NCBI GenBank assembly: GCA_018287875.1
Contig: JAGVVL010000018.1
Location: 1,116,001-1,180,000, forward strand
DNA length: 64,000 nt
Source of the DNA: Nigrospora sphaerica
Taxonomy: Eukaryota; Ascomycota; Sordariomycetes; Amphisphaeriales; Apiosporaceae
Reading direction: 5' to 3'
The notes below the pieces were generated by a model. It did no database searches, had not been told where the DNA came from, and worked only from the letters and a program-made list of their open reading frames with translations. Of the stretch, positions 43,334-54,283 are shown piece after piece. The translations under genes were made by a program, and so were the position numbers. The first letter of the stretch is position 1; each line of letters begins with the position of its first letter.

Positions 43334-44646
43334 ATGGCTGCAGCAGACGTTTTATCCCCAGCTTGCCCCCGCGACACTTCCTGGACTCCAATCATTGAGC
43401 AGTCCCACGACATCCTCGAGTTGGGTCAGGATGAGTTCACACCCGCCAAGCACATCGCCTTCAAGCCTCCGTCCAAGACCTACACTATGAAGGACCTGCA
43501 ACTGCCTGAGGACACTGGCATTTCTCCCTTCGCCGTCTCCGAACCATTTCCGCTCTTTACTCCCGAGGCTGTCATGCGCATGCGTCATGAGGTGCTTAGC
43601 CCCGAGGTGCTGAAGAATTGCCGGTATTCGAGTAACCTAGCCCAGTGTCAGCTTAGGGGCTTTGCGCGCAAGTGAGTTGGCGTCCCTCCCAAGGCTTCGC
43701 CGAGTATCCGTCCTAATATTATTCGCCAGGTATGCGCCCTTCGTCTACGATGTGTGGAAGCATCCAGAGACGCTGGCCCTCATCTCAAAGATTGCGGGCA
43801 TTGACCTGGTAACCGAGATGGACCTGGAGATCGGTCATATCAACATTTCAGTCAAGTCAGAACAAGAGCGGCGCGCGGAGCTAGACGAGATTGCCACCAA
43901 CCGCGCGCGCTTCGAGTCTGACGAGGGCATCGCAGGCTGCCCCTGGGAAGCCCCTGAGGACATGCCCATTGTCGATTGGCACACAGACAGTTACCCCTTT
44001 GTCTGCGTTACCATGCTCAGCGATTGCACCACCATGGTCGGCGGTGAGACTGCCTTGCGCACCGGCACCGGTGAGATCATGAAAGTCCGCGGCCCGCAGA
44101 TGGTATGTACCTGGGTCCCTTTTACGCCTTGGTGCCGTTAACTACGAGCATACCATAGCTAACACGCCGTCTCCGCAGGGCTGCGCTGTGGTTCTTCAGG
44201 GGCGCTACATCGAGCACCAAGCACTCCGCGCCTTGGGCGCGACTGAGCGCATCACCATGGTGACGTCGTTCCGGCCCAAGAGCCCGTCTGTGCGTGATGA
44301 CACGGTCCTGACGACGGTGCGACCCATCTCGAATCTGGGAGAGCTGTACAACCAATTCAGCACGTACCGACTGGAGATTCTGGAGGAGCGCGTGCGCCGC
44401 CAGCTCAAGGAACTGCGTGAGTGTGCTGCCGCCAACCGCTGCGTGCCCACGGCCCGTCTCAAGGCCTTTCTCCATGAGCAAGTTGCCTTCCTCGAACACA
44501 TGAACAGCGAAATGGTCGACGATGATCGCGTCGTGGTTGGCGACATTGACGACAGTCACCTGCTGAAGAGGCAGGCCGAGAAGCAAGCCCAGGCGCAAAA
44601 GGAAGCTGAAGAAGACCGGGCCAAGAAACGCAGCCGCGAGGCATGA
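43334..44646 (+). CDS. Fe(II)/2-oxoglutarate oxygenase-like protein, unknown substrate
   Basis: Predicted 392 aa protein. Exons are 43334-43671, 43730-44102 and 44179-44646, with introns of 58 and 76 bp; the second has a GCTAAC branch site. The core carries a candidate metal triad His197-x-Asp199 (VDWHTDSYPF) and His250 (GRYIEHQAL), followed by ERITMVTSFRPK, whose Arg could bind 2-oxoglutarate. GGETALRTGTGE lies between them, as in double-stranded beta-helix oxygenases. The C-terminus is a charged coiled-coil-like tail (LLKRQAEKQAQAQKEAEEDR) ending in a basic KKRSREA. Proteins of this kind are common in filamentous fungi without a known reaction. It lies 6.4 kb from the PKS-NRPS, so membership in that cluster is only a possibility. 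Confidence 0.78.
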
Positions 44647-47385
44647 GAGCTGGCTGGCGAGGCGAGGAAGGCAGTTTGCATTTGACGGGTGCGGGCCCGT
44701 GTGGCTACCGGACGGTCTCTTTTTCTTAGCGTGTTTGCGAGTTTGCGACGGTTTTTGTTCGGACAACAGATTGCGACGTTTCTTTCGACCAGCGTCAGGG
44801 GTTTTCGTGTGATAATAGGGGCAGTCCACATGTATGCATACCACAGTCAACGCTTCTCTTCCAATGCGATGACGCATAGCTAACTCTTGTGGTCTCGTCC
44901 CGTTTCCTGGCGGCTGCCTGCTTTATATCTGCCCCCATCACAGCAAAGCCAAGTAAGCATCTGGGCGTCAGTCACCACACGCGGGCAATACCTAATCGAG
45001 GATCTTGGCGGGCGAGGCCGTCCATCTGGGGTAACGCCGCTTGCTCTCCGAGGGACGCCCCGTTTCCGGTCAATCCCCTGTGCTTGCGAATTATGCCGAT
45101 AGGTAATACTGGCCGTCGTGACGGTGTCAAGCCGGCTGAGGGCTCCACCGCGAGCTGCCTAGTTGGGTGAATCCACTACCGCGCCGTACACAGCTGCAGG
45201 GCCAGCACATCCGTGTGCGGACCGGTAGATGTCTTGCTGCATCTGGTAACGACGGGGCCCGCTGATGCCGGCGGGCTGTGCCGTGGGTCAAGCTCTGGCC
45301 GTCGAGCTGGCCCGGCCACTACGTCCTAGGCTGTGAACACTTATGAGCTTGGTGGCCAAGTGCGTGTCAAGATGTTGCCCCTCAACGAAATGCGGTTGCA
45401 GGCATCAAAAAGCAAGTCGGCTGTGACTATCAACGTGGGATGGCAGTTGCAGCTTCTTGAAAGATCCGGCCTCTCCAACAGACATGGCATATAATGGGAG
45501 TATCCTCCCATCCTTGACATGACCTGTCTCGCGCATTCTCTTCAATGGACCAGTCCGTCCCACACGCCTTCATTCAAAAAATGTGTGACAGTTGGCATTG
45601 AGTTCAAAGAGGCACGAGTTTCCCGTCACGCCCTTGGCTCGTTCACGCGTGGCCCTGTGGGATCGGTTGGGAACTCTCGCGGTGCATGTGAGGCGTGGCT
45701 GGCGGCACGATCAAACAAGAAGGCCTTCATTTCGCTGCCCCGATACGACCATACGACCCAGAATGACGAGGGTAGGTGGTGGTTAGCAAGCCCGGAGCTG
45801 TGGCGCAGCGCTTCGGAGACAGGTGGACATCATACCCCCCCGGGGTGGCTCACGAAGTCGACGTTCTTGCTACCATCTCTAGTCGCAGAGCTTCGGCGTG
45901 GCAAAGGCTCGTCATTTAACAACGGTAACAGGTCCATGGGATGATGTGGTGATAGCGGCATACAGACCAAGACGCGTAGTCGGTACACGGTGGGGACGAT
46001 GGATGTTGATGCGCATGCAGCGGCTGGGAACTCGGCGGTCGTCCACTCCGGCACCCTTCTCTCTATATTATAAGCCTGGGATGCTGCGGCTCTCAAGTCT
46101 CCCATTATTTCCGCTGTCCTACGAAGATGTCAAGCGCACGCCGGATGGACGGCCTAAATTCTCAACGGACGCGGCGCTAGGGGGTGGGTGGATCGACGGC
46201 GGGGAAAGGCCTCGATGGCAGGAAGGGGGCCGGCGTGACGGCCCCGGGTCTTACGGTTTTTTCCCCGGGTTGGGAGCCAGACTGCTGGGCCGGTGGGATT
46301 ATTATGACCTCATACCACGTTGTGCTTCAGGTCATTCGGACGCGTCTATATATATCATACAGTGTAGGTGATGGGCGTTCGGCGTCAGAGACACGACGCT
46401 GGTAGGGACTGCGGATGGCTATCTCTTACCTGGGTCAATATCCGCGCATGCATGGCGATGGGGCCGCCCCCGTTGGCGGCCAAAAGGTGCATGGGGTGCA
46501 TCGGCAGACTTAGGCAAGTCATTCGGATCATGATGAAGCGGGTTCCTTGGGTAGAGGGGACTTGTTTTACCCATACATAGCACGAAAAACATGAGCGAAC
46601 GACGGAGGACGAGGACGCAGTGGTATCCCATCGAAGTGTTAGCATCTAGTTTCCGTCTACCACACAGCGGAAGTGACTTGGACGTTGTGCGCACGTGGGA
46701 AATCCAGTGCGATAGATTTCAACGACTCCGTCTCGGGAGATGACGCTTGTAGATCGTGGCCCGAGCGCCGCCATCAACGATTCTGCACTAACAGTTGCAG
46801 TACCTGCAGTGCATACAAATCCAGTTAGTGCACACGCCTAACGTTGGTACTGGCAAGTGTCGGGTACCCTTTATGCCAGTCGCCGTCGCCGCAGCCGAGG
46901 CACCAACGGCAAAGCGCATGTCATGTCCCTGCAACAGCCGAGCCGTGGAACAAAAACTGCACAGCACATACGGAGTACATGACCTAAACACATGGGATAG
47001 CACACACACAGTGGCAGCCTCGTATGGAACAGCGGCACTCACTGCGTAGCACTTCCCTGCACTAGCGTCATACCGCTGCTGTGGCTGCACACGGAACGAC
47101 GAACGCCTCCTCTCCTCCTCTTCCCCCCCTTCATATCCCCGTACGGCCAGACACGATTCAATGAGCCCGATCAAGTCTTGCTGAATCGCGTCGCCGCCGC
47201 CCGTCCCTCCGCTTGTCCTTGTCGTTCTCCTTTTCTTTGCTCCGCTCACGATTGACCCGACGATGCCATTTGACGAACGACTTCCTAGAACTCTATAATG
47301 CGCTGCCTCCGAGCCTCGATACCCTCCTCGACCACGACACAATACTGAGTAATCCGGCCTACGCATTCGCCCCGGCGCCGCCACC
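44647..47385. other. 2.7 kb gene-free region
   Basis: No frame looks like a real protein. The right end is the Pex16 promoter and leader, which is pyrimidine-rich (about 47100-47240). No RNA gene or repeat was recognised. Confidence 0.45.
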
Positions 47386-48555
47386 ATGTCGGCCAAAAGC
47401 GTCGCGCGTGCGACTCCCAACCAGCCCAAGAAGCGGACCCCCAACCCCATCACCGCCGTGCTCGCGCTGCCGCCACGATGGCTTCATTCCTACAGCGACT
47501 TCATCACCAAGAACGCCCACCAGGTCTCCCAGATCGAGAGCGCCCTGCGCTCCCTCACCTACATCATCCCCGGCCGTTTCCGCGATGCCGAGATCGCCTC
47601 CGAGACCCTGCATTCGGGCGTCCAGCTCCTGTCCCTCTACCATGACTCCGTCCTCCTGCGCGCCTCGTCCCGCAGCTCCGCCCTGACCCCTCGAATACCG
47701 AACCCCCACGCGCGCTACACCCGCTTCTGGACCGGCAAGAGCACCCTCTACCGTAGGGTCGCCCTCCTGCTGCAGATCGTCCAGTACACCGAGTTGCTCT
47801 GGGAGATGGCGGCCAAACGGAAGGGCGAGAAGGTGCGCTGGCGCGTCATCATGTTGCTCGAGGCCATCAAGGCCGTGTGCCGCCTGGTGCTGCTGCGCGT
47901 CACCAACTCGCGACCCCTTGTGACGCCCGCATTGCCAGAGAGGGAGCCCATCCCCACCGAGCCCGACACCGCCAACGACGACAGCGCGCTCCGGGAACTG
48001 ATGGGCGAGGAAATAGAGAGTCCCATGGAACTAAATGGCACCGCCAAAGCGGCGCACGAGACCGAGTGGACCATGCCGAGGACGGGGAGCAGTCTGCCGA
48101 GCCTCCCCAGCCCCGGTGATATCAGCTCCTATCTGCTCGGCCGCGTGCTGACGGCCGACGACATCAAGCCGGCCACGAAGCTGCTAAACACGCTCCAGGG
48201 CAAGGCCCACGCTGCCGAGGTCCTGCACATCCTGTCGCCCCTCGTCTACGTCGTGGCCCTCGCGCAGTCCAAAGACAAGAAGAAGTCGTGGGCCCCGTGG
48301 CTGGTCGGTATCGCCATGGAGTACGCCGCACGACAGATGCGCGATCGCAGCTACCGCACTACCGCCCTGGAGCGGGAGGAGTGGACGAAGCGCGGCTGGG
48401 CCATGGGCTGGTGGGCCATGCGGGGACCGGCCTACGAGAACGTCATCAAGGGCGTCGTGGGCGGCTTCAAGAGGCGGATGCCGAGCATCGTTGGCGGCAT
48501 TATGGAGGACTACGAGTACCTCTGGGAGAACTACCACTTCAGCACGAGCGGCTGA
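47386..48555 (+). CDS. pex16: peroxisomal membrane protein Pex16
   Basis: Peroxin that takes part in peroxisome membrane biogenesis, 389 aa, intact and intron-free. The N-terminal part has YSDFITKNAHQVSQIESALRS and YIIPGRFRDAEIASE, followed by LHSGVQLLSLYHDSVL, all characteristic of the Pex16 family. The C-terminal half has HILSPLVYVVAL, the basic KDKKKSWAPWLVGI and the end MEDYEYLWENYHFSTSG. The ATG sits in a good context (CCACCATGTC). Length matches filamentous-fungal Pex16. A variable acidic linker (about residues 185-235) separates the halves. Confidence 0.93.
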   Translation: MSAKSVARATPNQPKKRTPNPITAVLALPPRWLHSYSDFITKNAHQVSQIESALRSLTYIIPGRFRDAEIASETLHSGVQLLSLYHDSVLLRASSRSSALTPRIPNPHARYTRFWTGKSTLYRRVALLLQIVQYTELLWEMAAKRKGEKVRWRVIMLLEAIKAVCRLVLLRVTNSRPLVTPALPEREPIPTEPDTANDDSALRELMGEEIESPMELNGTAKAAHETEWTMPRTGSSLPSLPSPGDISSYLLGRVLTADDIKPATKLLNTLQGKAHAAEVLHILSPLVYVVALAQSKDKKKSWAPWLVGIAMEYAARQMRDRSYRTTALEREEWTKRGWAMGWWAMRGPAYENVIKGVVGGFKRRMPSIVGGIMEDYEYLWENYHFSTSG

Positions 48556-48917
48556 GCGGAGAGGGAGAGGAGAGACACAAGGAGGAGGCGCCCGCTACAT
48601 CTGTGCGGCGGGTGCCTTTTTCGACTTTTTGGGACCCGCCCACTGGACGACGGACGTGTCCAACCGCCTGACGCCACCTCGGCGATGGGCCATCTACCGA
48701 GCCAGCGAAGAGAGACTGGCTGCTCATCATGACTTTGCATGCGGTCCATGTACAATACACAGCGAGACTTGCTTTACATCCATCCGGCTATATCATAATC
48801 TATACCCGTCGTTGTGCGACACGACAGGCTTTACTTTGCTTCTTGCCCCTTCAGCGGCCGGCGTGCTGTTGCAACGTCCAGGCCCAACGTACGACCCCGG
48901 AAGATGACGACGGGTCC
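48556..48917. other. 3' flank of pex16
   Basis: No gene seen. It probably holds the pex16 3' UTR. Confidence 0.45.
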
Positions 48918-49347
48918 TCAGGTGTCCGTACATCGCCAGGCGTAACAACTTTCTGCAGGTCGGTCTGAGGTCTGATCCGCCCTTCGGGCCTCGACTTCCG
49001 CCTCGACCTGCTGCTCCGCCTCGGGCTCCTCCATCTTTCCCCCCTCGTGCCAGGTGACCAAGGCCCGTCTCTCCGCCTCGCACTCCACGGCCATTTCCTG
49101 CGCCTTGCGCTTCAGCCGGTCGAACTCCACCTCCACTTGGCGCAATTCCGGTGCGCAAAGAGGCGTCCCGGCGCAGGCCCTCGAGGACGTGGGAGAAGAT
49201 GGAGCAGGCGAGACACGCGCGCTCGCGAACGCCGTCCAGCACGAAGAGCGCCGCCGACTCCGCGGACTGGTTCCGCACAACGTAGCCCGGGTGGGCGTAC
49301 AGCTAGGCGAGGTCGGGGATGGTGGACGTGGGGACGCGGGATGCCAC
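48918..49347 (-). pseudogene. decayed coding remnant, unrecognised family
   Basis: The minus strand reads like a small protein with VPTSTIPDLA, YAHPGYVVRNQSAESAALFV, VRERACLACSIFSHVLEG and then, in the next frame, FDRLKRKAQEMAVECEAERRA. Three defects are visible. The probable start, in a good initiation context, is GTG (49345-49347) where ATG would be expected. A TAG interrupts the frame at 49303-49305. A one-base-type frameshift lies near 49155-49172. The second part is a charged helix, and its frame ends at 48918. I do not recognise the family. An alternative is an exon of a larger gene with unusual splicing, but the lesions argue for a dead gene. Confidence 0.5.
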
Positions 49348-50135
49348 GGTGATTAAGTTAGCGCGAGTTGAATTCCCGAGTTGGCTTTGCTCCGTTCAAG
49401 CTGCTGTGTCGTATCACGGGGGGAACCAGTTAGTAGTTGGCGGTCTTGCTTGACGCCCTGGCCTGCGAGTGCGCTTGAGCAGGCTTGGTTCACCGAGATG
49501 GACGCTCGAGGCCCGGAGCCAGCACGAGTGAACCATATTTCGAAGCAAGCACGGCGAACCGTCACTTGTCACCACCGAGCTCTTGTTCGAGTAATTCTCA
49601 TTGCGTTTTGGGGAGACTTTCGTGCAAACCCCCTTTCGTCCAGGCCGGGCTCGTACATACTTGCCCCGTTCCCAGGGTTCCTTGGCGGGCACGTGCTTCG
49701 CCACGAATCCTCAACGATCGAGTATGGAGAGCGAAACGTAATTCTTGCAGGCGTACTGCTTCACATAGGTCGCAGGCTGGATCTAGTCAGCACGTCCTGT
49801 CGCCGCCAAATCATCACGTCGTTTGCTTCAGGATCTCCTAGGGCTCAACTGCTCAGAGCTACAAAAATGAACCGCGCTACCGTATAATAAATCATGTCTT
49901 GGCCCATCAGTATCTTGGACCGTTCCTTCCAGGGGGCGGTCTACGTACTTCGGTAGTTGGCAGAAATACGCATCACGATAAAAAGAGGGCGGAGAAAAAA
50001 ACAAGCTCAAGAAGTGGGCAATGCATCAGTCATCCGCTTTTTATAATCAAAGTCTATCGTATCTAACGGGGGTCTCCTTTGCTCCGTTTTCCCAGATAAT
50101 GCACCGCTGCTCCGCCCACGACACGCGCGGCGCTT
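49348..50135. other. intergenic, no gene seen
   Basis: Downstream of zuo1 and upstream of the remnant. The A/T-rich part at 49950-50060 suits a zuo1 3' UTR. Nothing else recognised. Confidence 0.45.
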
Positions 50136-51550
50136 CTACGCCAGGGACTTGCAGTCGCCCTCCTTGAGCTTGCCGGCCTCGACCAGTCTCTTGACCTCGC
50201 CGCTCCAGACGCTCTTGATCTCGTCGGCGACCTTGAGGCCGTTGAGCTTGCTCGCCAGCTCGGCAATCTCCTCGGCCTCGATCTTGCTCTGGATGGTGTC
50301 GACGTCGCCCAGGACGGCGTCGATCTGGGCCGCGCTGGCGTCGCCGCCCGTGGCGAAGTAGTTGGCGTCCTTAACGCTGCCCTTGAGGACACGCTTGTTC
50401 TTCTTGACGGCGTTCTTGGCCGCCTCCTTGGCCTTCTTGCCGGCCTCGCGGTCCTGCTTGGCCTTCTCCTCGGCCTCCTTGGCCGCCTTCTCCTCGGCCT
50501 CCTTCTTCAGGCGGGCGTCCTCCTTGGCCTTGGCCTCGGCGGCCTCCTTGTCGAGGCGCTTCTTGTTCTTGGCCGCGTTGGCCTCCTTCTTGAAGCGCTT
50601 GATGCGCTCGTCGCCGGCGGCGCACTCGTCCAGCAGCTTACGCAGACGCGCGTTGTCGTCGGCCTTTCTCTTCTTGCGGGCGTTCTGGTTCTTGCGCTCC
50701 ATGTGGCGCTTCTGGTCACGGTTCTCGTTGTCGTCGGGCACGTCCTCGTCGAGGTACTCAAAGGTCCTCCAGCTGTCAAAGTTGTACCAGAAGTTGTAGA
50801 AGGCCTCGACCTCCTCCCTGGTGGCGTCGTCGCCGCCGAGCTGGGGCACGGGTTGGACCTTGCTGAAGCGGGACTCGGCCTTGAAGACGCGGCCCCAGGA
50901 CTTCAGGTAGTTCTTCTGGGCCTCCTTCTTGGATGGCGGCTCGACGTCGGCCTTCTCGTCGACCGAGTCGAACTGGCGGCGCTTGGTGGGGTTGAGGAGC
51001 ACCTCGGTGGCCTTCTGGATGCACTTGAAGAAGTTGTCGTCCTCGGTGGCACCCGAGGCGGCCTTCTTGTCGGGGTGGTGCTTGAGGACCTTCTTGCGGT
51101 GGGCGCGCTTGATCTGGTCCTCGGTGGCCTTGTAACGGTACTTGGACAGGCCGAGCACCTGGTAGTGATCTTGCGACTGCGCGGGGGGGGCGGGGGTTAG
51201 CAAGGATGGATCCACGTAGACGAAAGAAGGGTTGCCCCGGGAGGAGGAAGCCTTACCTTCCAGTCCTTGGCCTCGCGCTGCAGCATCATGGGGTCCTCGG
51301 GCTCGCTGATCTCGCCATCGTCGTCCTTCTCGATGCGGGTGGCCTTCTCCTCGGCTTGGATGCGATCGTCCTCGGAGAAGGTGCGCTTGTGGCGGGCACG
51401 GCGGGCGTGGGCGAGGAAGTGCGGGCCGACGGGCTCGATGGTGCGCTGCGTGTGCGAGGTAACCTTTCCGACGGGCTTGAAGTCCTTCTCGGCCGTCCAG
51501 CCCTCTGCCAGGGGCAGGAGCGACTTCTCAACAACAGTAGCCGACGACAT
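50136..51550 (-). CDS. zuo1: ribosome-associated J-protein zuotin
   Basis: Subunit of the ribosome-associated chaperone complex, which recruits and stimulates the Hsp70 Ssb on nascent chains; 444 aa. Exons are 51550-51257 and 51176-50136, with an 80 bp intron. Splicing joins DWK to SQDHYQVLGL, the classical zuotin junction into the J-domain. The HPD motif is at residues 132-134 (LKHHPDKK). FYNFWYNFDSWRTFEYLDED marks the zuotin homology domain. A long charged helix rich in Lys, Glu and Ala (about residues 260-370) is the ribosome- and RNA-binding middle domain. The C-terminus (VWSGEVKRLVEAGKLKEGD) is a short helical bundle. Length is close to yeast Zuo1. It shares a divergent 400 bp promoter with mzm1. 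Confidence 0.95.
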
Positions 51551-51950
51551 GGTGTTTGTGGGTGTTTGCTAGTCGTGTTTTGGGAAGAGACGAAACACCA
51601 ACGTGGGAGGGGCCAAACCAGCTGCAATTTTTCTGTATGCTGAAGTTTTTGGTGGAGCCGCTGCTTCTCGAGGCAATGCATCCCTACCGCTTGGCTTGCT
51701 GGCCTAGACCAGCGAGAGTCAATCCGTTCCTAGTATCAGCCACAGCAGTCATGCGCACTAGCCACGAATTTTTTCCAACTCCAGACCCGTCACCGAACGA
51801 AGCTATACCTTTCGGTTGTCATCTCGAAAGCTTCACTTATACCGAAACCCGACCCGCGTCTGTTCGCACCGCCTGGGTCGCCCTCCTACACCACGCAAAC
51901 ACTCAACCCCCCCGCCGCCGTCTCAAACCCCCCGAGACTACAGACCGACC
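51551..51950. promoter_or_regulatory. divergent zuo1/mzm1 promoter
   Basis: Four hundred bases between two opposed start codons. A C-rich stretch lies just before the mzm1 ATG. No coding frame is seen. Confidence 0.5.
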
Positions 51951-52478
51951 ATGGCCGCTCTCGCCGCCTACAGAAACCTCTTTCGCGCCGCCCGGATAAC
52001 ATTCCAAGGTACGCATGGAGCATTACCCATGCACCCAACCCCTGCCATCCACCATGTCCTCTCTGTCTGACCAGCGCGCCTAGGCGACGAACCCATCCTC
52101 AACGCCGCCCTCTCGCAGATCCGTCTCGGCTTCCGCCAGAACGCCTCATTAGAAGCCTCGAGCCCCGAGGCCGTTGAGAACATCAAGCACGCCGAGGAGG
52201 TGGCGGCGATATTAAAACAGAACGTCGTCCAGGGTCGCAAGGACGGCGACGCCTACAGTAGGTGGCCTGGTCTTTCGCAATACTGCTGCTACCGTCCCTC
52301 CCGCTCCCTCGAACCACTTCGGACTAACCAACGCCACGCAGAGCTGCGGATACACGAGTTCACAGAAAGAGGCGACAACGACTCGATCAAAGTCGCTGGC
52401 CAGACTACCATTGACGGCCAGGCCATGAAGCCCATGAGGCGGGCGGGTAGCAAACCAACCACGTGCTGCAGCGCATGA
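51951..52478 (+). CDS. mzm1: Mzm1, LYR-type complex III assembly factor
   Basis: Mitochondrial matrix chaperone of the LYR family that stabilises the Rieske protein before it enters complex III; 122 aa. Exons are 51951-52008, 52084-52257 and 52342-52478, with introns of 75 and 84 bp (branch GACTAACC in the second). The N-terminus MAALAAYRNLFRAARITFQG carries the LYR-like motif. GFRQNASLEA, HAEEVAAILKQNVVQG and KLRIHEFTERGDNDSIK follow, as is typical of Mzm1. The first exon is only 58 bp and is easily missed. It converges with slt11. Confidence 0.93.
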
Positions 52479-53128
52479 GCGCGGTCCGATACCGCGAACG
52501 GTGTGATGGCGCACGTCGCGCCGTCCCCGTCGGTTTGTACGATTACTTGACGATACCCAGTGTACCATCCTCAAAGCATGAATATTACCTCGACAAAGCA
52601 CAGGCGTAAAATCCGCTCGCATCTCCCCGGCCCGACATAGCAATTCGTCTCTCAAAGCAAGTGTTCATTGGCCATTTCAAGTCGCTTAGCGCCTCTTACG
52701 CCGTCGCTATCCACGTCGTTTTCGTACGCACGGGCGCAACTTAGCAGGCTATAGCAACGCCGATGAAGCAACTCCATGGTCCCCAGAGCACGGCAAAAAT
52801 TTCCCTGGGTCGTTGTGCAAACGCTTCCACGCGCTTGGGAGGCTTTGTGGGCTACAGAGGGCAGAGTTCGTCGATCAAAGTATCATTGCATCATCTGCTG
52901 TGCCCACCTCCATCCTCAGTACCGTGGCCGCCTGCGGCATCGACAATCAAAACAGGTCACATCCCGAATTACTAGATGGTGCTGCGAACACTTGATCTCT
53001 ATTGCGAGACTACTTGGTATAACTTATGTGTCGTCATCGTCCAGTGACTGAAAGCCCTGCCAGAACGCCAACCCATGCAAGAACGCCGACCCATGCAAGA
53101 ACGCCGTCCATAATCCCCTCAGATGCCT
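52479..53128. other. intergenic between convergent mzm1 and slt11
   Basis: 650 bp of 3' flanks with no gene. Near its right end is an 18 bp tandem repeat (53062-53112). Confidence 0.5.
53062..53112. repeat. 18 bp tandem repeat, 2.8 copies
   Basis: Unit agaacgccgacccatgca, with one mismatch between copies one and two, and a partial third copy. It lies just beyond the slt11 stop codon, probably within its 3' UTR. Confidence 0.85.
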
Positions 53129-54283
53129 TTAGTTGCCCGCCAAGCTGGCGTAGTTTACGTCGCCCGCGCCTGGCGGCGCCGCGATGGCGTTCAGGCCGTC
53201 GTCCTGCGGCTGCGGCTGTTGCGAACCCTCACCCTGCGTGAGTTGGCCCTGCGGGCGGCCGCCTCCCAGGGCCTTCTGGCCGCCCTTCCTGACGTCGCTG
53301 AAGGCGCTCCTGCCGTCTCGGATCATCTCGGAGCGCTGCTCCTTGTTCATGGTGCCGACGGCCTTGGGCACGCTCCACCGGATGCGCAGCGGGCAGCCGG
53401 CGATGACGGCACGGCCCTGGCAGGCCTCGGCCGCCCTCTCGGCCGCCTCACGCGTCTCGTAGTTGACAAAGGCGCAGTGCGACATGTGGCTGCACACCAA
53501 ACTCTTGATCTTGCCATGCACCTTGAAGAAGTCGCGCAGCTTGTACTCGGGCAGGTCGTCCTCGATGCCCGTCACGAACAGCGACATGACGGCCTTGTCG
53601 GCGGGCGGGAGCCAGTCCTTGGGGCCGGGCGGTAGCTGTGAGGCCGGGGGGAACGGCCGGCGGTTGGAGCCGCGGGGACCGGCGCCGACGGCGGCGGCGG
53701 CCTTGGAGTCCCGCGTGCGGATGGGCCCGGGCCCGCCCACACCGGCGCCGATCGGGGCGCTCCCGCCGCTGCTGGACTCGGCGGCGGCGCCGTCTTCGAT
53801 GGCGCGGCCCTTGCGGAAGTAAGGCTTGCTCGTGGCCAGCTTGCGCAGCAGCTCGCGGGCCTTCTCGTCCGTCTTCTCGTACTCCTCGGTGCCGCCGCGG
53901 CCCTCCTCGATCTCCTTCTCCATGTTCTGGGCAAAGTACTCGCGGTTGACCTCGCTGCCGGGACCGGGGGCGATCATCTTGAGGGCAGCATCGCGCACGG
54001 CGATGGGCAGGCCGAAGGACAGGTCGAGCATGCAGCACTGGCAGCAGTTCTTGAGGCGCGCGCACGTCAGGCAGATGTTGGTGCGCTTCTTGCGGCCGTG
54101 GGCGCGGTCGCCGCTCCAGGAGAAGATGGTGAAGGGACGCGTGCAGATCTTGCACTCGGCGCCGTAGTCCTCCTTGAGCATCTTGACGTAGGGGTTGTCG
54201 GGCAGGCAGGACTCGCAGACCGAGGGGAAATCGGTCGACTCCCACCCGGACCGGTTGAGGTCTTGTTTGATCTGTGGCGGCAT
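53129..54283 (-). CDS. slt11: pre-mRNA splicing factor Slt11/Ecm2 (RBM22 type)
   Basis: Spliceosomal protein of the NineTeen-complex-related group that contacts U6/U2 snRNA during activation; 384 aa, intron-free. The N-terminal zinc-binding region has VCESCLPDNPYVKML, CKICTRPFTIF and ICLTCARLKNCCQCCMLDL. A Gly/Ala/Pro-rich linker follows (about residues 170-225). An RRM (about 233-305) has LFVTGIEDDLPEYKLRDFF and HCAFVNYETREAAERA. The end is a Gln/Gly-rich tail. The start at 54283 (MPPQIKQDLNRSGWE) matches the conserved N-terminus of the family. It points away from the DUF3176 gene. Confidence 0.95.
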   Translation of the reverse strand: MPPQIKQDLNRSGWESTDFPSVCESCLPDNPYVKMLKEDYGAECKICTRPFTIFSWSGDRAHGRKKRTNICLTCARLKNCCQCCMLDLSFGLPIAVRDAALKMIAPGPGSEVNREYFAQNMEKEIEEGRGGTEEYEKTDEKARELLRKLATSKPYFRKGRAIEDGAAAESSSGGSAPIGAGVGGPGPIRTRDSKAAAAVGAGPRGSNRRPFPPASQLPPGPKDWLPPADKAVMSLFVTGIEDDLPEYKLRDFFKVHGKIKSLVCSHMSHCAFVNYETREAAERAAEACQGRAVIAGCPLRIRWSVPKAVGTMNKEQRSEMIRDGRSAFSDVRKGGQKALGGGRPQGQLTQGEGSQQPQPQDDGLNAIAAPPGAGDVNYASLAGN

